Assembly: GCA_965223025.1 (NCBI GenBank)
Contig: CBDCVP010000022.1
Span: 1,612,001-1,676,000, forward strand
DNA: 64,000 bases
Origin: JABDMH01 sp965223025
GTDB taxonomy: Bacteria > Bacteroidota > Bacteroidia > Chitinophagales > Saprospiraceae
Direction: 5' to 3'
Part shown: positions 7,293 through 14,761 of the stretch, piece after piece
How the letters are laid out: the number at the start of each line of letters is the position of its first letter
Position numbering within the stretch: the stretch's first letter is position 1
Translations under genes and position numbers: made by a program
Notes under the pieces: model-generated
The model's database searches: none
What the model was told of the DNA's origin: nothing
What the model saw: only the letters and a program-made list of their open reading frames with translations

Positions 7293-9713
7293 ATGAAAGC
7301 TTTTTCCCTTATCCTCATTTTCAAAGTTTTATCACTGACCGTGCAAGCTCAAAATTGCCCAACAGGCACTATTACTTTTTCGACACAAGGTCAAATTGAT
7401 AGTTTTCATATAAATTTTCCAGGATGTACTTCTATAGATGGGATAATTATACAAGAAACATCTCCGGGCAACATAACGAATCTTCATGGTTTACTGGGGG
7501 TAATCCACGTTGGAGCAGCGGCTAGTGGAATACTTATGATTTATGGGAATACCGCTTTGACCAATTTACACGGCCTGGATTCCATTAAAACATTAGGCGG
7601 TGCTTTTACACGTATAATACGCATTCAAAATAATCCGACCCTCACAGATATCCAAGCACTCAATAATGTTGCCATATCCAATCCTTCCGAATTCACCATT
7701 GAAAACAATCCCAACCTCAGCACATGCAATGTTGACTTTATCTGTAACTACATCGATTTCTTTCCTATCGTTAATCTATCAGGAAATGACTGTGGCTGCA
7801 ATACCATCGAAGAAATCCAATGGAATTGTGTACCAGGCAATTACCTGCCTTGTGGTATCACATTAACCAATCAGGTCCAAATCGACAATTTCGCGACTGA
7901 TTATCCGGAGTGCCAGAGAATTGGTGGAGATGTAATCATCGAAGAGGCTACCCCTGGAGATATCACCAACCTGCTTGGTCTTGCTGGACTCGCAACTGAA
8001 ATTATTGGTGGAGAATTATTTATCCAAAATAATTCGTCTCTGACCAGTCTGTCTGGGCTAGATAGTATTAGACACATCGGCGGACAGGGTGCGCACTCTT
8101 TAAGCATTATATCCAATGCGAACCTCCTCAATTTGTCAGGCCTCGAGCAACTACGCCATGTACGATCCATTTCAATCGAAGACAACGCATCATTGACCAA
8201 CTTGGAAGGCTTACAATCGTGGGATGACTACATAGACCATAGCCCCTCCTCCCTATTTGTTAAGAAGAATTCGTCACTCAGCTCACTAAATGGCTTGGTG
8301 ACCATTAGCAAGTTTTCGAATCTGGAGGTTATTGCCAACCCACGATTGACCAATCTGCTGGGGCTTGATGCGATAGAAATGGCACATAGGTTAGAGATCC
8401 ATTTAAACGATGGCCTTATCAGCCTGCAAGGTCTTGAAGGACTTAAGGAGGTCGGCGTTTCCGTCGGTATTATAAGAAATGCAAAACTTCGGAATCTAGC
8501 CGGGCTGAAAGTATTGAAGAAGGTCGGATTTCGTGATGCCACCGATGGTGGAGGGACTGTCATAAGGATTATTGGTAACGACGTTCTTACAAACTTGTCT
8601 GGACTGGATTCACTCACCGCACTGGATGGAGGTTTGCAGATTTCTCACAACGCTAACCTCGCCTCCCTGACTGGTATCACATCCCTTGAGTCAATCTCTG
8701 GAAGTCTTATTATTTCTGACAATACCATACTCCCAAACCTGTCTGGGCTAGAATGGTTAACCGGGTTGGGTGGCAACGGCGGTGCCCGCACCGAAATTCG
8801 TATTGAAAACAATGCTTCCCTAATCAACCTTACCGGGCTTAATAACCTAGCCCAGATATTAACTGCCCCAGATGAAGCACCTGAGTGGGGTAGCCTGATT
8901 ATTAGAGATAACCCTCAACTCATCAATCTGAATGGATTATTATCGCTCACGCATATGGATGGCTCTCTTATCGTTGAAGGCAATCCCAAGTTAGCCACTT
9001 TGGCGAACATCGGCGTCTCTCATATTGGTGGAAATCTACATATCAAAAATAATAATGCCATCATTGATCTTGATGGCTTGGACAATCTTACCTCTGTAGG
9101 ACACGGCGTTTCTGTTATCGACAATGATCTTTTAGTAGACTTTGAAGGACTAAATGGCTTCACTTCGATTGGTGAGGGTGCCTTCCTGGTCATATCTGGC
9201 AATACCTCTTTACGCAATCTGAGGGGCTTGGAATCTTTCTCAGCAATCTACCCAACACCCGGTTTCTCTGGCTACATCAGGATAGATCATAATCCCTCAC
9301 TGACCAGTCTGGAAGGACTGGAACATTTAGATCCGGGAGTGCACCATTTTGATATTCACGACAATGCCCAGCTTTCCTACTGTAGTATTCTCAACATCTG
9401 CAACACAATTGATAGCTCATCGGCAACCTACACGTTTTATAGCAACGCTGCCGGCTGCAATTCTACTGAAGAGGTAAGCCTGGCATGCAATTTTCCTCCG
9501 GAGGTCTGTACCTGGATAGGCTCTACGGGCTACTGGACCCAGTACACCAATTGGGATTGCAACCGCACGCCATTGAGTTTTGATACCGTTGTCATTCCCA
9601 ATGGAGATGTATCCATTCCACTAAACTATGATGCTGCATGCATGTCGTTGAATATTTTACCTGGGGCCGAGCTTAGTTTGCCCCAGGGCTCCACCATCAC
9701 GATCAAGCCATAG
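7293..9713 (+). CDS. Secreted receptor-L-domain / leucine-rich-repeat-like protein
   Basis: After a signal peptide (cleavage after VQAQ), most of the 806 residues form repeats of about 45-50 residues with the pattern LxNLxGLxxLxxIGGxLxIxxNxxL, as in receptor L domains and irregular LRRs, which build a right-handed solenoid. Cysteine-bearing caps (CNVDFICNYI and CNSTEE) close two repeat blocks near residues 145-175 and 705-735. The last 70 residues (CTWIGSTGYWTQYTNWDCN) resemble a module found in T9SS proteins, but no sorting domain follows before the stop, so the C-terminus may be lost or export may differ. Likely a surface binding protein. Confidence 0.75.
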   Translation: MKAFSLILIFKVLSLTVQAQNCPTGTITFSTQGQIDSFHINFPGCTSIDGIIIQETSPGNITNLHGLLGVIHVGAAASGILMIYGNTALTNLHGLDSIKTLGGAFTRIIRIQNNPTLTDIQALNNVAISNPSEFTIENNPNLSTCNVDFICNYIDFFPIVNLSGNDCGCNTIEEIQWNCVPGNYLPCGITLTNQVQIDNFATDYPECQRIGGDVIIEEATPGDITNLLGLAGLATEIIGGELFIQNNSSLTSLSGLDSIRHIGGQGAHSLSIISNANLLNLSGLEQLRHVRSISIEDNASLTNLEGLQSWDDYIDHSPSSLFVKKNSSLSSLNGLVTISKFSNLEVIANPRLTNLLGLDAIEMAHRLEIHLNDGLISLQGLEGLKEVGVSVGIIRNAKLRNLAGLKVLKKVGFRDATDGGGTVIRIIGNDVLTNLSGLDSLTALDGGLQISHNANLASLTGITSLESISGSLIISDNTILPNLSGLEWLTGLGGNGGARTEIRIENNASLINLTGLNNLAQILTAPDEAPEWGSLIIRDNPQLINLNGLLSLTHMDGSLIVEGNPKLATLANIGVSHIGGNLHIKNNNAIIDLDGLDNLTSVGHGVSVIDNDLLVDFEGLNGFTSIGEGAFLVISGNTSLRNLRGLESFSAIYPTPGFSGYIRIDHNPSLTSLEGLEHLDPGVHHFDIHDNAQLSYCSILNICNTIDSSSATYTFYSNAAGCNSTEEVSLACNFPPEVCTWIGSTGYWTQYTNWDCNRTPLSFDTVVIPNGDVSIPLNYDAACMSLNILPGAELSLPQGSTITIKP

Positions 9714-10087
9714 TTATCATTTGATATATTGGCTTAATTGCCGTTGGGCATAGAGCGTGATTCAACCATGCTAGCGGCACGACATCTTGCGGCGATTGTG
9801 GTCACCGGTATTGTCAAGTTAACTGCACTGATGCGAAGAAATTCCAAGCAAGCACTGGCACTGATTCGATGTGCGGCATCTGGAGACCGTCTAAGCAAAA
9901 CTTACTTATGTATGAAATTGACTTACTCTTATTTTAATTGGTCAATGTGATGATTATCCAAACAACCGATATGGATCACTTCTTTATTTGGCTTTTATGG
10001 GAAAGAAGGTCGTGCAATGTATCCTTCACTATTGACAAAACCTACACATCTAATCAATCATTGTCGAGAAACTTGTAATTTCATTAT
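9714..10087. other. Gap with a short cysteine-rich open stretch
   Basis: No gene with a start codon is evident. One plus-strand frame stays open from 9761 to the stop at 9935-9937 (58 codons) and carries five cysteines in a CGDC-HRYC-VNC-MCG pattern that looks protein-like rather than random. It lacks a start codon, so it could be the relic tail of a lost gene or of the preceding protein after a frameshift. The remainder (9940-10087) shows nothing clear. Confidence 0.3.
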
Positions 10088-10584
10088 ATGACCTTGATGG
10101 TTCGCATTTGTCTTAAAATTAGCATCATTCTGTTGACGTTAAACCATTGCGACTCCGCATTCGGCCAAAAATATCACATCAAAAAATTACACTTCAAAGG
10201 ATGGATTACCACACGACAATTTTACTGGCATCATCCAAAGCTCAAACGGACACTTATGGATCTGGAAGGACGATGGCATCAGTATGTACAATGGAACCAC
10301 CTTTAAAAACATACCAGTAGCTGCGGGTTTGTGCGGCCCATTTGTACGCACGCTATTTGAGGATTCAAAAGGACGAATCTGGGTTGGTTGTGATTACGGT
10401 GGGGGCCTTAGTGTGGTCAATGATTGATCGTATTTGGACTCCAGATGAACCCATACTGGAAAAATTGCATGTCGCTGAAAAGTTTGTAGAATTAGCCGAT
10501 GGGACGATTTTCATAGTGGCCAGGTGGGGCGTTATCAAATATAGTGATGGTAATTTCACCTTTTTCTTGAAGACACTCTTCTAA
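10088..10584 (+). pseudogene. Fragment of a two-component-regulator propeller sensor, two frameshifts
   Basis: A signal peptide (MTLMVRICLKISIILLTL) opens the first frame, which then loses sense. The next frame encodes NYTSKDGLPHDNFTGIIQ, NGHLWIWKDDGISMYNGTTF and EDSKGRIWVGCDYGGGLS, classic Reg_prop propeller blades, until a stop near 10424. The third frame continues with ADGTIFIVARWGVIKYSDG. Intact members are about 1000 residues with a kinase or HTH output, so only the first blades remain. The first shift lies at the A-run near 10183, the second near 10420. The IS21 element begins 38 bp after the fragment, but its insertion does not explain the frameshifts. Confidence 0.75.
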
Positions 10585-10614
10585 AATTCTTAGTCTTGAG
10601 CGTCATTGCTAGTC

Positions 10615-10621
10615 TTGCCTG
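10615..10621. repeat. Left target-site duplication TTGCCTG of the IS21 element
   Basis: The 7 bases TTGCCTG touch the left end of the element (TGCATATTCCG) and are repeated exactly at 13290-13296 after the right end. Duplications of 4-8 bp are usual for IS21-family insertion. Confidence 0.85.
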
Positions 10622-10626
10622 TGCAT

Positions 10627-10669
10627 ATTCCGACCAAGCTGACCCCCACGTTCCGGGATGTTGACCCCC
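10627..10669. repeat. Left-end transposase-binding repeats, two copies
   Basis: Two inverted copies of the end motif, at 10627-10647 (ending CAAGCTGACCCCC) and 10650-10669 (ending GATGTTGACCCCC), match the six copies at the right end. They are the expected IstA binding sites. Confidence 0.75.
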
Positions 10670-10696
10670 AACCAAAAAATCATATCCATTGGTGAC

Positions 10697-11431
10697 TTAA
10701 GATAATTTTTTTACTTGTTTTCTCATGCTTTTTCCTTTTAATTCTATTCTGTGAGCTTTAGGTACAAGGCGGTCAAGGATGGCATCGGCGATAGTGGGAT
10801 CATTTAGGTATGCATGCCATTTTGACACGGGTAGTTGTGAACAAACAATCGTAGCTGCTTTTTCATATCGATCTTCTAGTATCTGGAGGATGATAAGCAA
10901 GACGGACTGAGACAATGGTTGAAGACCAAAATCATCTAGAATAATCAGCTTCGCTTTGTTTAATCTGTTTAGCCACTTAATGAGTGTGCCATCTGTTTTT
11001 GCTAGAGTGATCTGCTCAGTGAATCGGTTGAGGTTGAAGTAGAGTGTTCTTTTTCCTAGGACACAGGCCTGATGCCCGAGCGCACAAGCCAAGAAAGATT
11101 TGCCGCAGCCGGTAGGTCCGGTGATGAGTATGTTTTCACTTCTATCAATATAGGCTGCGTCAGCAAGTTTGGTAATATGCTCTTTTTTCAGATTTCTCGA
11201 GGATGAATAATCCAGATCTTTTAGATTGGCATGGTATCGGAGTTTGCTCAGTCGGACAAATAGATTCATCCTTTTGTTAGAGCGGTAGAGCTGTTCGGAG
11301 TCAATGAGTTGTGCGATGAGTTCATGATTGTCAGGATGTTGATTGACTGGAAGGTTCAGTACCGCCTCATAGGTGGAAGCCATGCCTCCCAATTTGAGAT
11401 CTTTCATGGTTTCTAAAGTTGCATTCTTCAT
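10697..11431 (-). CDS. istB: IS21-family helper ATPase IstB
   Basis: The 244 residues are a DnaA/DnaC-like AAA+ ATPase. The Walker A loop is ITGPTGCGKSFLACALG and the Walker B strand is LIILDDFGL, with the typical N-terminal segment LKLGGMASTYE. IstB proteins bind target DNA, form filaments and stimulate the IstA transposase, as well as setting target choice. The length is typical and no lesion is visible. It follows istA by 31 bp and would be translated from the same transcript. Confidence 0.93.
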   Translation of the reverse strand: MKNATLETMKDLKLGGMASTYEAVLNLPVNQHPDNHELIAQLIDSEQLYRSNKRMNLFVRLSKLRYHANLKDLDYSSSRNLKKEHITKLADAAYIDRSENILITGPTGCGKSFLACALGHQACVLGKRTLYFNLNRFTEQITLAKTDGTLIKWLNRLNKAKLIILDDFGLQPLSQSVLLIILQILEDRYEKAATIVCSQLPVSKWHAYLNDPTIADAILDRLVPKAHRIELKGKSMRKQVKKLS

Positions 11432-11462
11432 AATTTGATGTTTTTTGTTTTTAAATAATTAG

Positions 11463-13013
11463 TTATTGATAAGCCTCTTTTCCCCTTATATTTTCGTGGT
11501 CTTGGGGAGATTTTGTGGCAAATAGTTCAGGTTGGGTTTGGTCAAGATTTTTTTCTAATATCCTTTTCAAAAGGGTGTAATTGACCTTGCCGATCTGATG
11601 ACATTTCTTGCAAGCTGCTTCAAGCCGAGGATGAGAATATTTCTTAGCCAGACTCAGCACGCCCAAGCAGCTCTTGTAGGATTGCTCTTCGTAAAAGGTG
11701 GAGATCAAAATCTGTTGGATAGCCCATTGTGTCATCTGGCCGATGTTTTTTGCCAGGCTGGTAAACTCGCTACTACTATATCCATGTAGACGCTCATAGA
11801 TCTTATGCTTCTCAGGCATATGCTCTGCGGTTGTCGTATACTTTTTGCCAGTGCGCTGGTGGACTGCAATACGACTTTGCTTATAGTATATCTCCAACAC
11901 GCTAGAGCTATACCTTACATCTACTCGTTTACCTACATGGGAGTAATGAACAGAATAGTATTCTTTTTCTTTTCCAAGGTAGATGTGGTAGTTCTTTCCT
12001 ACACTCGCCTTTTTCTGTCTTTTGAGTTCAAACAGAGCACTGGGCAAAGGCCTTAGCAAAGGCTTTTCATATTGTTCAAATATGCTTTTCCGACTACCCT
12101 GTTTTTTCTGGAAGGGCTCACTGTTATGCTTCTCAAGCTTTTCTCTGATAGCAGCATTTAACGCCTTGAGGCTGAAAAATTGCTCATTGCGCAGTTCTGC
12201 ATATATACGGGTATACACGATGCTCACCATGTTTTCAACACTTGCTTTGTCTTTTGGCTTTGCTACCCGGCAAGCTTGTAGATCCAGGTTATAGTGGGCT
12301 CCCATCTGGGTACTTAGTTCGGTAAAAGTAGGTTCATATGGATCTGCCTTTTTCACATAGGCAGCGAAGTTATCTGATAGCATCGCATGAGGTGAGCCAC
12401 CAAAATATAGTAACGCATGGTTGAGTCCATGTACCACATCTGGTGTTTGCTGTGTGTCTACAGCCATCACAAAGGTGTACTGACTGAAAGGAAATACTGC
12501 AACGATAACTTCTGTGGGCACCAGCTCTCCGGTTTCCCTGTCTATCCAGCTAAGTTTTTTACCTGCAAAATCTGCCATTATCTCTCTTCCAGGTTCATGC
12601 TTCAAATGGATGGTTAGCTTCCGGCTTTCTATGTGCTGACTCAATTTCTCACAAAACTGACTGTACGCAAACCCATCTGGATGATCTGCTCTGTATTCCT
12701 GCCATAGTAGTTGCCTAGTCACTCCTATTCTGCGAAGTTCTGATAGCCAGTAATCTACTAGGCTGGTAAAGGTTTGTATGCGCTCAGATTCTTCGATCAT
12801 GCCTGCTGGATAAATCAATGTTTTGAGGTCTTCATCTTCTAGTCTCAACAGATCCTCCTTTGGTAAATCTACTCGTTCGACAAGTCGCAGATATTTACGC
12901 ACTGTGTTCTTTGATATGCCCAGCTGGCGTGCGACAACCTTGTATTTACTCGTCTTTAAATAGGCACTGATGATTTGTCTTACTTCTTCCATACGTTTAG
13001 ATTGATAGGCCAT
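11463..13013 (-). CDS. istA: IS21-family transposase IstA
   Basis: The start is placed at the ATG at 13013 (MAYQSKRMEEVRQII); an in-frame ATG at 13079 lies in the end-repeat zone and adds nonspecific sequence. The 516 residues contain an N-terminal helix-turn-helix (VVARQLGISKNTVRKYL), a DDE integrase core beginning GREIMADFAGKKLSWID with the first aspartate, the second aspartate in the MLSDNFAAYV strand, and the glutamate in DKASVENMVSIVYTRIY. A C-terminal beta domain follows. It catalyses strand transfer at the element ends. It appears intact. Confidence 0.93.
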   Translation of the reverse strand: MAYQSKRMEEVRQIISAYLKTSKYKVVARQLGISKNTVRKYLRLVERVDLPKEDLLRLEDEDLKTLIYPAGMIEESERIQTFTSLVDYWLSELRRIGVTRQLLWQEYRADHPDGFAYSQFCEKLSQHIESRKLTIHLKHEPGREIMADFAGKKLSWIDRETGELVPTEVIVAVFPFSQYTFVMAVDTQQTPDVVHGLNHALLYFGGSPHAMLSDNFAAYVKKADPYEPTFTELSTQMGAHYNLDLQACRVAKPKDKASVENMVSIVYTRIYAELRNEQFFSLKALNAAIREKLEKHNSEPFQKKQGSRKSIFEQYEKPLLRPLPSALFELKRQKKASVGKNYHIYLGKEKEYYSVHYSHVGKRVDVRYSSSVLEIYYKQSRIAVHQRTGKKYTTTAEHMPEKHKIYERLHGYSSSEFTSLAKNIGQMTQWAIQQILISTFYEEQSYKSCLGVLSLAKKYSHPRLEAACKKCHQIGKVNYTLLKRILEKNLDQTQPELFATKSPQDHENIRGKEAYQ

Positions 13014-13080
13014 GTCACTATTTATATTAGTAAATGACCTAATGTATGGATATGAATTTCTGTTCCTTGGGAGACCCACA

Positions 13081-13284
13081 GGGGGTCAGCATGTCGGAAT
13101 GTCAGTCCTGCACAGTTTGACCCTTTGGGGGTCAGCTTGCCGGAATCTTTACTGAACCATCCCTTTATTTGGGGGTCAGCTTGCCGGAATCATGCTCACC
13201 GATCTCCTCTCTCAATAGGGGGTCAGCTTGCCGGAACTAGGGGGTCAGCTTGCTCCGGAATGCGGGGGTCAACATCACCGGAAT
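13081..13284. repeat. Right-end transposase-binding repeats, six copies
   Basis: Copies of GGGGGTCAGCTTGCCGGAAT or close variants start at 13081, 13127, 13171, 13218, 13240 and 13264. The first three are spaced 44-46 bp apart and the last three 22-24 bp apart. IS21 members usually carry a few such sites per end; six is generous. They also lie just upstream of the istA start and could let the transposase repress its own promoter. Confidence 0.8.
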
Positions 13285-13745
13285 ACGCATTGCCTGTTCA
13301 TTGTCATCGAAAAATGGACACCTACTAAAAAACTCCGGGGTACGAACTTGAAGAAGTCGTGCAATGTATTTTCGAAAGTTGATATGGCGACAATACCTGT
13401 CTTCCAGGATTCTTTCCATTCTACCTGTTTGGTGGTTGGGTTATATACGCCAGCAATGCCATGATGCCAGCTTTTCTTCCATTCCAGTTCCTCTGTTTCG
13501 GGGTTCATCACGCAAGCGACTCCCGCCTGAAAGCATTCCCGCCATTCGATCATTTTGTTCCCAGAATGATAGACTCCGGCGACACCTGCTCGCCAAGACT
13601 CTTTCCAATAAATCTGATTTGCCTCGACTTTCTCAAATTTGGATGCATCTTCCTCGAATTTATTCGGTGCTAATGCAATACAGGCAGTGAGGCCGAACAC
13701 TGATATGATTGCGTAAGAGATACCTTTCATTCCCACATGTTTCAA
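13275..13745 (-). CDS. Repeat lipoprotein whose 3' end was replaced by the IS21 insertion
   Basis: The N-terminus is a lipoprotein signal with lipobox LTAC (start either at 13745 or at the ATG at 13730). It is followed by about four repeats of 21-22 residues built on EWKESWxxGVAGVYNPxT, recalling MORN-like or WG-type repeats but not assigned to a family. The reading frame enters the IS element: the last codons inside the duplication read MNRQ, then element sequence adds CVFR before a stop. Joining the flanks without the element gives NRQD and a TAG, so insertion changed only the last residue and the protein is probably still made. Function unknown. Confidence 0.6.
   Translation of the reverse strand: MKHVGMKGISYAIISVFGLTACIALAPNKFEEDASKFEKVEANQIYWKESWRAGVAGVYHSGNKMIEWRECFQAGVACVMNPETEELEWKKSWHHGIAGVYNPTTKQVEWKESWKTGIVAISTFENTLHDFFKFVPRSFLVGVHFSMTMNRQCVFR
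13290..13296. repeat. Right target-site duplication TTGCCTG of the IS21 element
   Basis: This exact copy of the left flank (10615-10621) follows the terminal CA of the element. Confidence 0.85.
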
Positions 13746-13918
13746 ATTGAAAAAACCATTACGAGTTCGTGGACCGATTAACTGGCTCTAGCTAGCAAAG
13801 ATTACCGTTAATAAATGTTATCGGGATTTTATTTTTTTCTTAAAAGCCACTGATCGGTCTCCCGCTAGTGGAAGAATTGCATAGGGGTGGAACCCTGAGT
13901 TTGCTTCATATGTTAATC

Positions 13919-13995
13919 TCTACTTAACATAATGTTATTTATGGGCACAACACTTTGATATACAAGCATTTAAGATTTTTATTATGTTAAGTAGA
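13919..13995. repeat. 15-bp inverted repeat enclosing 47 bp
   Basis: TCTACTTAACATAAT (13919-13933) and ATTATGTTAAGTAGA (13981-13995) are perfect reverse complements around an AT-rich 47-bp middle. The 395-bp gap between the lipoprotein gene and the immunity gene (13746-14140) contains nothing else except the terminator at 14071. The structure could be a short non-autonomous mobile element, an operator, or a long hairpin at the tail of the RHS operon. I cannot choose between these. Confidence 0.5.
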
Positions 13996-14070
13996 AGGCA
14001 TTCTTACTGTAGCCAAGCCAAGTATATCAGTGGCAAGTACATAAGCTGCCCATAATTGCACTAACCAAAA

Positions 14071-14106
14071 AAAAGCCTGACTGATCTCAGCAATCGTCAG
14101 GCTTTT
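14071..14106 (-). terminator. Bidirectional rho-independent terminator after the RHS operon
   Basis: AAAAGCCTGAC (14071-14081) pairs perfectly with GTCAGGCTTTT (14096-14106) across a 14-base loop. On the minus strand the hairpin ends in a T-run, 34 bp after the stop codon of the candidate immunity gene, so it closes the toxin operon. It can also work in the other direction. Confidence 0.8.
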
Positions 14107-14140
14107 GTGCTGGCATCTACACCTTTTTTGAAGGAAAGAC

Positions 14141-14761
14141 TTATTTAGTGAATTGATACACTTTGTCATCGGGAAAACCTTCATCAAAACTGCCATCGAC
14201 AATAAAATCATCGATGTCTCTTAGCTCCAATCTAAATTCAAACAGAGATGAATCTATTTCCAAAGGTGCACCATCAATATTGTTGTTGAGCCTCCGCACT
14301 AATTCAAAATGCTCAGTTGATAGTTTGCTGGGAAACGTTTGAATTGATAGAGCTGGTATTATCTTTTCAAGTAGCAAGAATCGGGTCAGAATCGTCGAAT
14401 GCGCAAATTGACTGTTTCCCCTAAAATAGGCAGAAAGTAGTGCGATTTTGGTTCCTCTATAAAAATATATTGGAAAGTCTTTTTCATCGATAAAACTCAC
14501 AATGATTTCATAGCTAGCTATGTCTAATATATTTCTTTGGAAAACATACTTCTCAATAAAATTTTTGAAATTTGGTAAAATTTCAACTCCCCCAGTAGGT
14601 TCCGAAGCAGGATACCAATACCCAAATGATTTAAGGTACTCGATCAAGTGTACAGCTTCCTCTGAAAAGAGAATAATACTGTACCCGTTCGCATAGCCCT
14701 TTGTACGATGTTGAAATAGTAATTCAACCAATAATCCACTATCATTAATTTTTAAGTTCAT
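14141..14761 (-). CDS. Candidate immunity protein of the RHS toxin
   Basis: The 206-residue protein has no signal peptide or membrane segment and matches no family I recognise; it is not the 85-residue cloacin/E3 immunity protein. Its ATG overlaps the RHS stop codon (ATGA at 14758-14761), the tight coupling usual for polymorphic toxins and their immunity genes, and it is the last gene before a strong terminator. The composition is acidic towards the C-terminus (DIDDFIVDGSFDEGFPDD), as in many inhibitors of RNase toxins, which mimic nucleic acid. Position is strong evidence; sequence gives none beyond acidity. Confidence 0.6.
   Translation of the reverse strand: MNLKINDSGLLVELLFQHRTKGYANGYSIILFSEEAVHLIEYLKSFGYWYPASEPTGGVEILPNFKNFIEKYVFQRNILDIASYEIIVSFIDEKDFPIYFYRGTKIALLSAYFRGNSQFAHSTILTRFLLLEKIIPALSIQTFPSKLSTEHFELVRRLNNNIDGAPLEIDSSLFEFRLELRDIDDFIVDGSFDEGFPDDKVYQFTK

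Larger units (their letters stand above)
10622..13289 (-). mobile_element. Complete IS21-family insertion sequence, 2668 bp
   Basis: The element is bounded by TGCATATTCCG on the left and, inverted, TGCGTATTCCG on the right (TG...CA ends), flanked by the 7-bp duplication TTGCCTG. It encodes the two family proteins on the minus strand, the IstA-type transposase and the IstB-type ATPase, separated by 31 bp. Multiple copies of an end motif (GGGGGTCAGCTTGCCGGAAT and its inverse) lie inside each end: two on the left, six on the right. All parts look intact, so the element may be active. Confidence 0.92.

Noticed and set aside
9738..9950. Open frame of 70 codons after the L-domain gene
   Set aside because: Its translation has no signal; the neighbouring frame with cysteines is more protein-like but has no start codon.
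11598..12617. Plus-strand open frames within the IS21 element
   Set aside because: They lie antisense to istA, whose frame is complete and carries all motifs.
13081..13284. CRISPR array, because of regularly recurring 20-bp units
   Set aside because: The units match the left end of the IS21 element in inverted form, spacers are irregular and no cas gene is near; they are transposase-binding sites.
9999..13375. GTCGTGCAATGTAT present near 10009 and near 13356
   Set aside because: A 14-base match between distant points is expected by chance several times in a window this size; no extension on either side.
13987..14211. Open frame across the terminator downstream of the immunity gene
   Set aside because: It runs through the hairpin and overlaps the immunity gene in another frame; no family signal.
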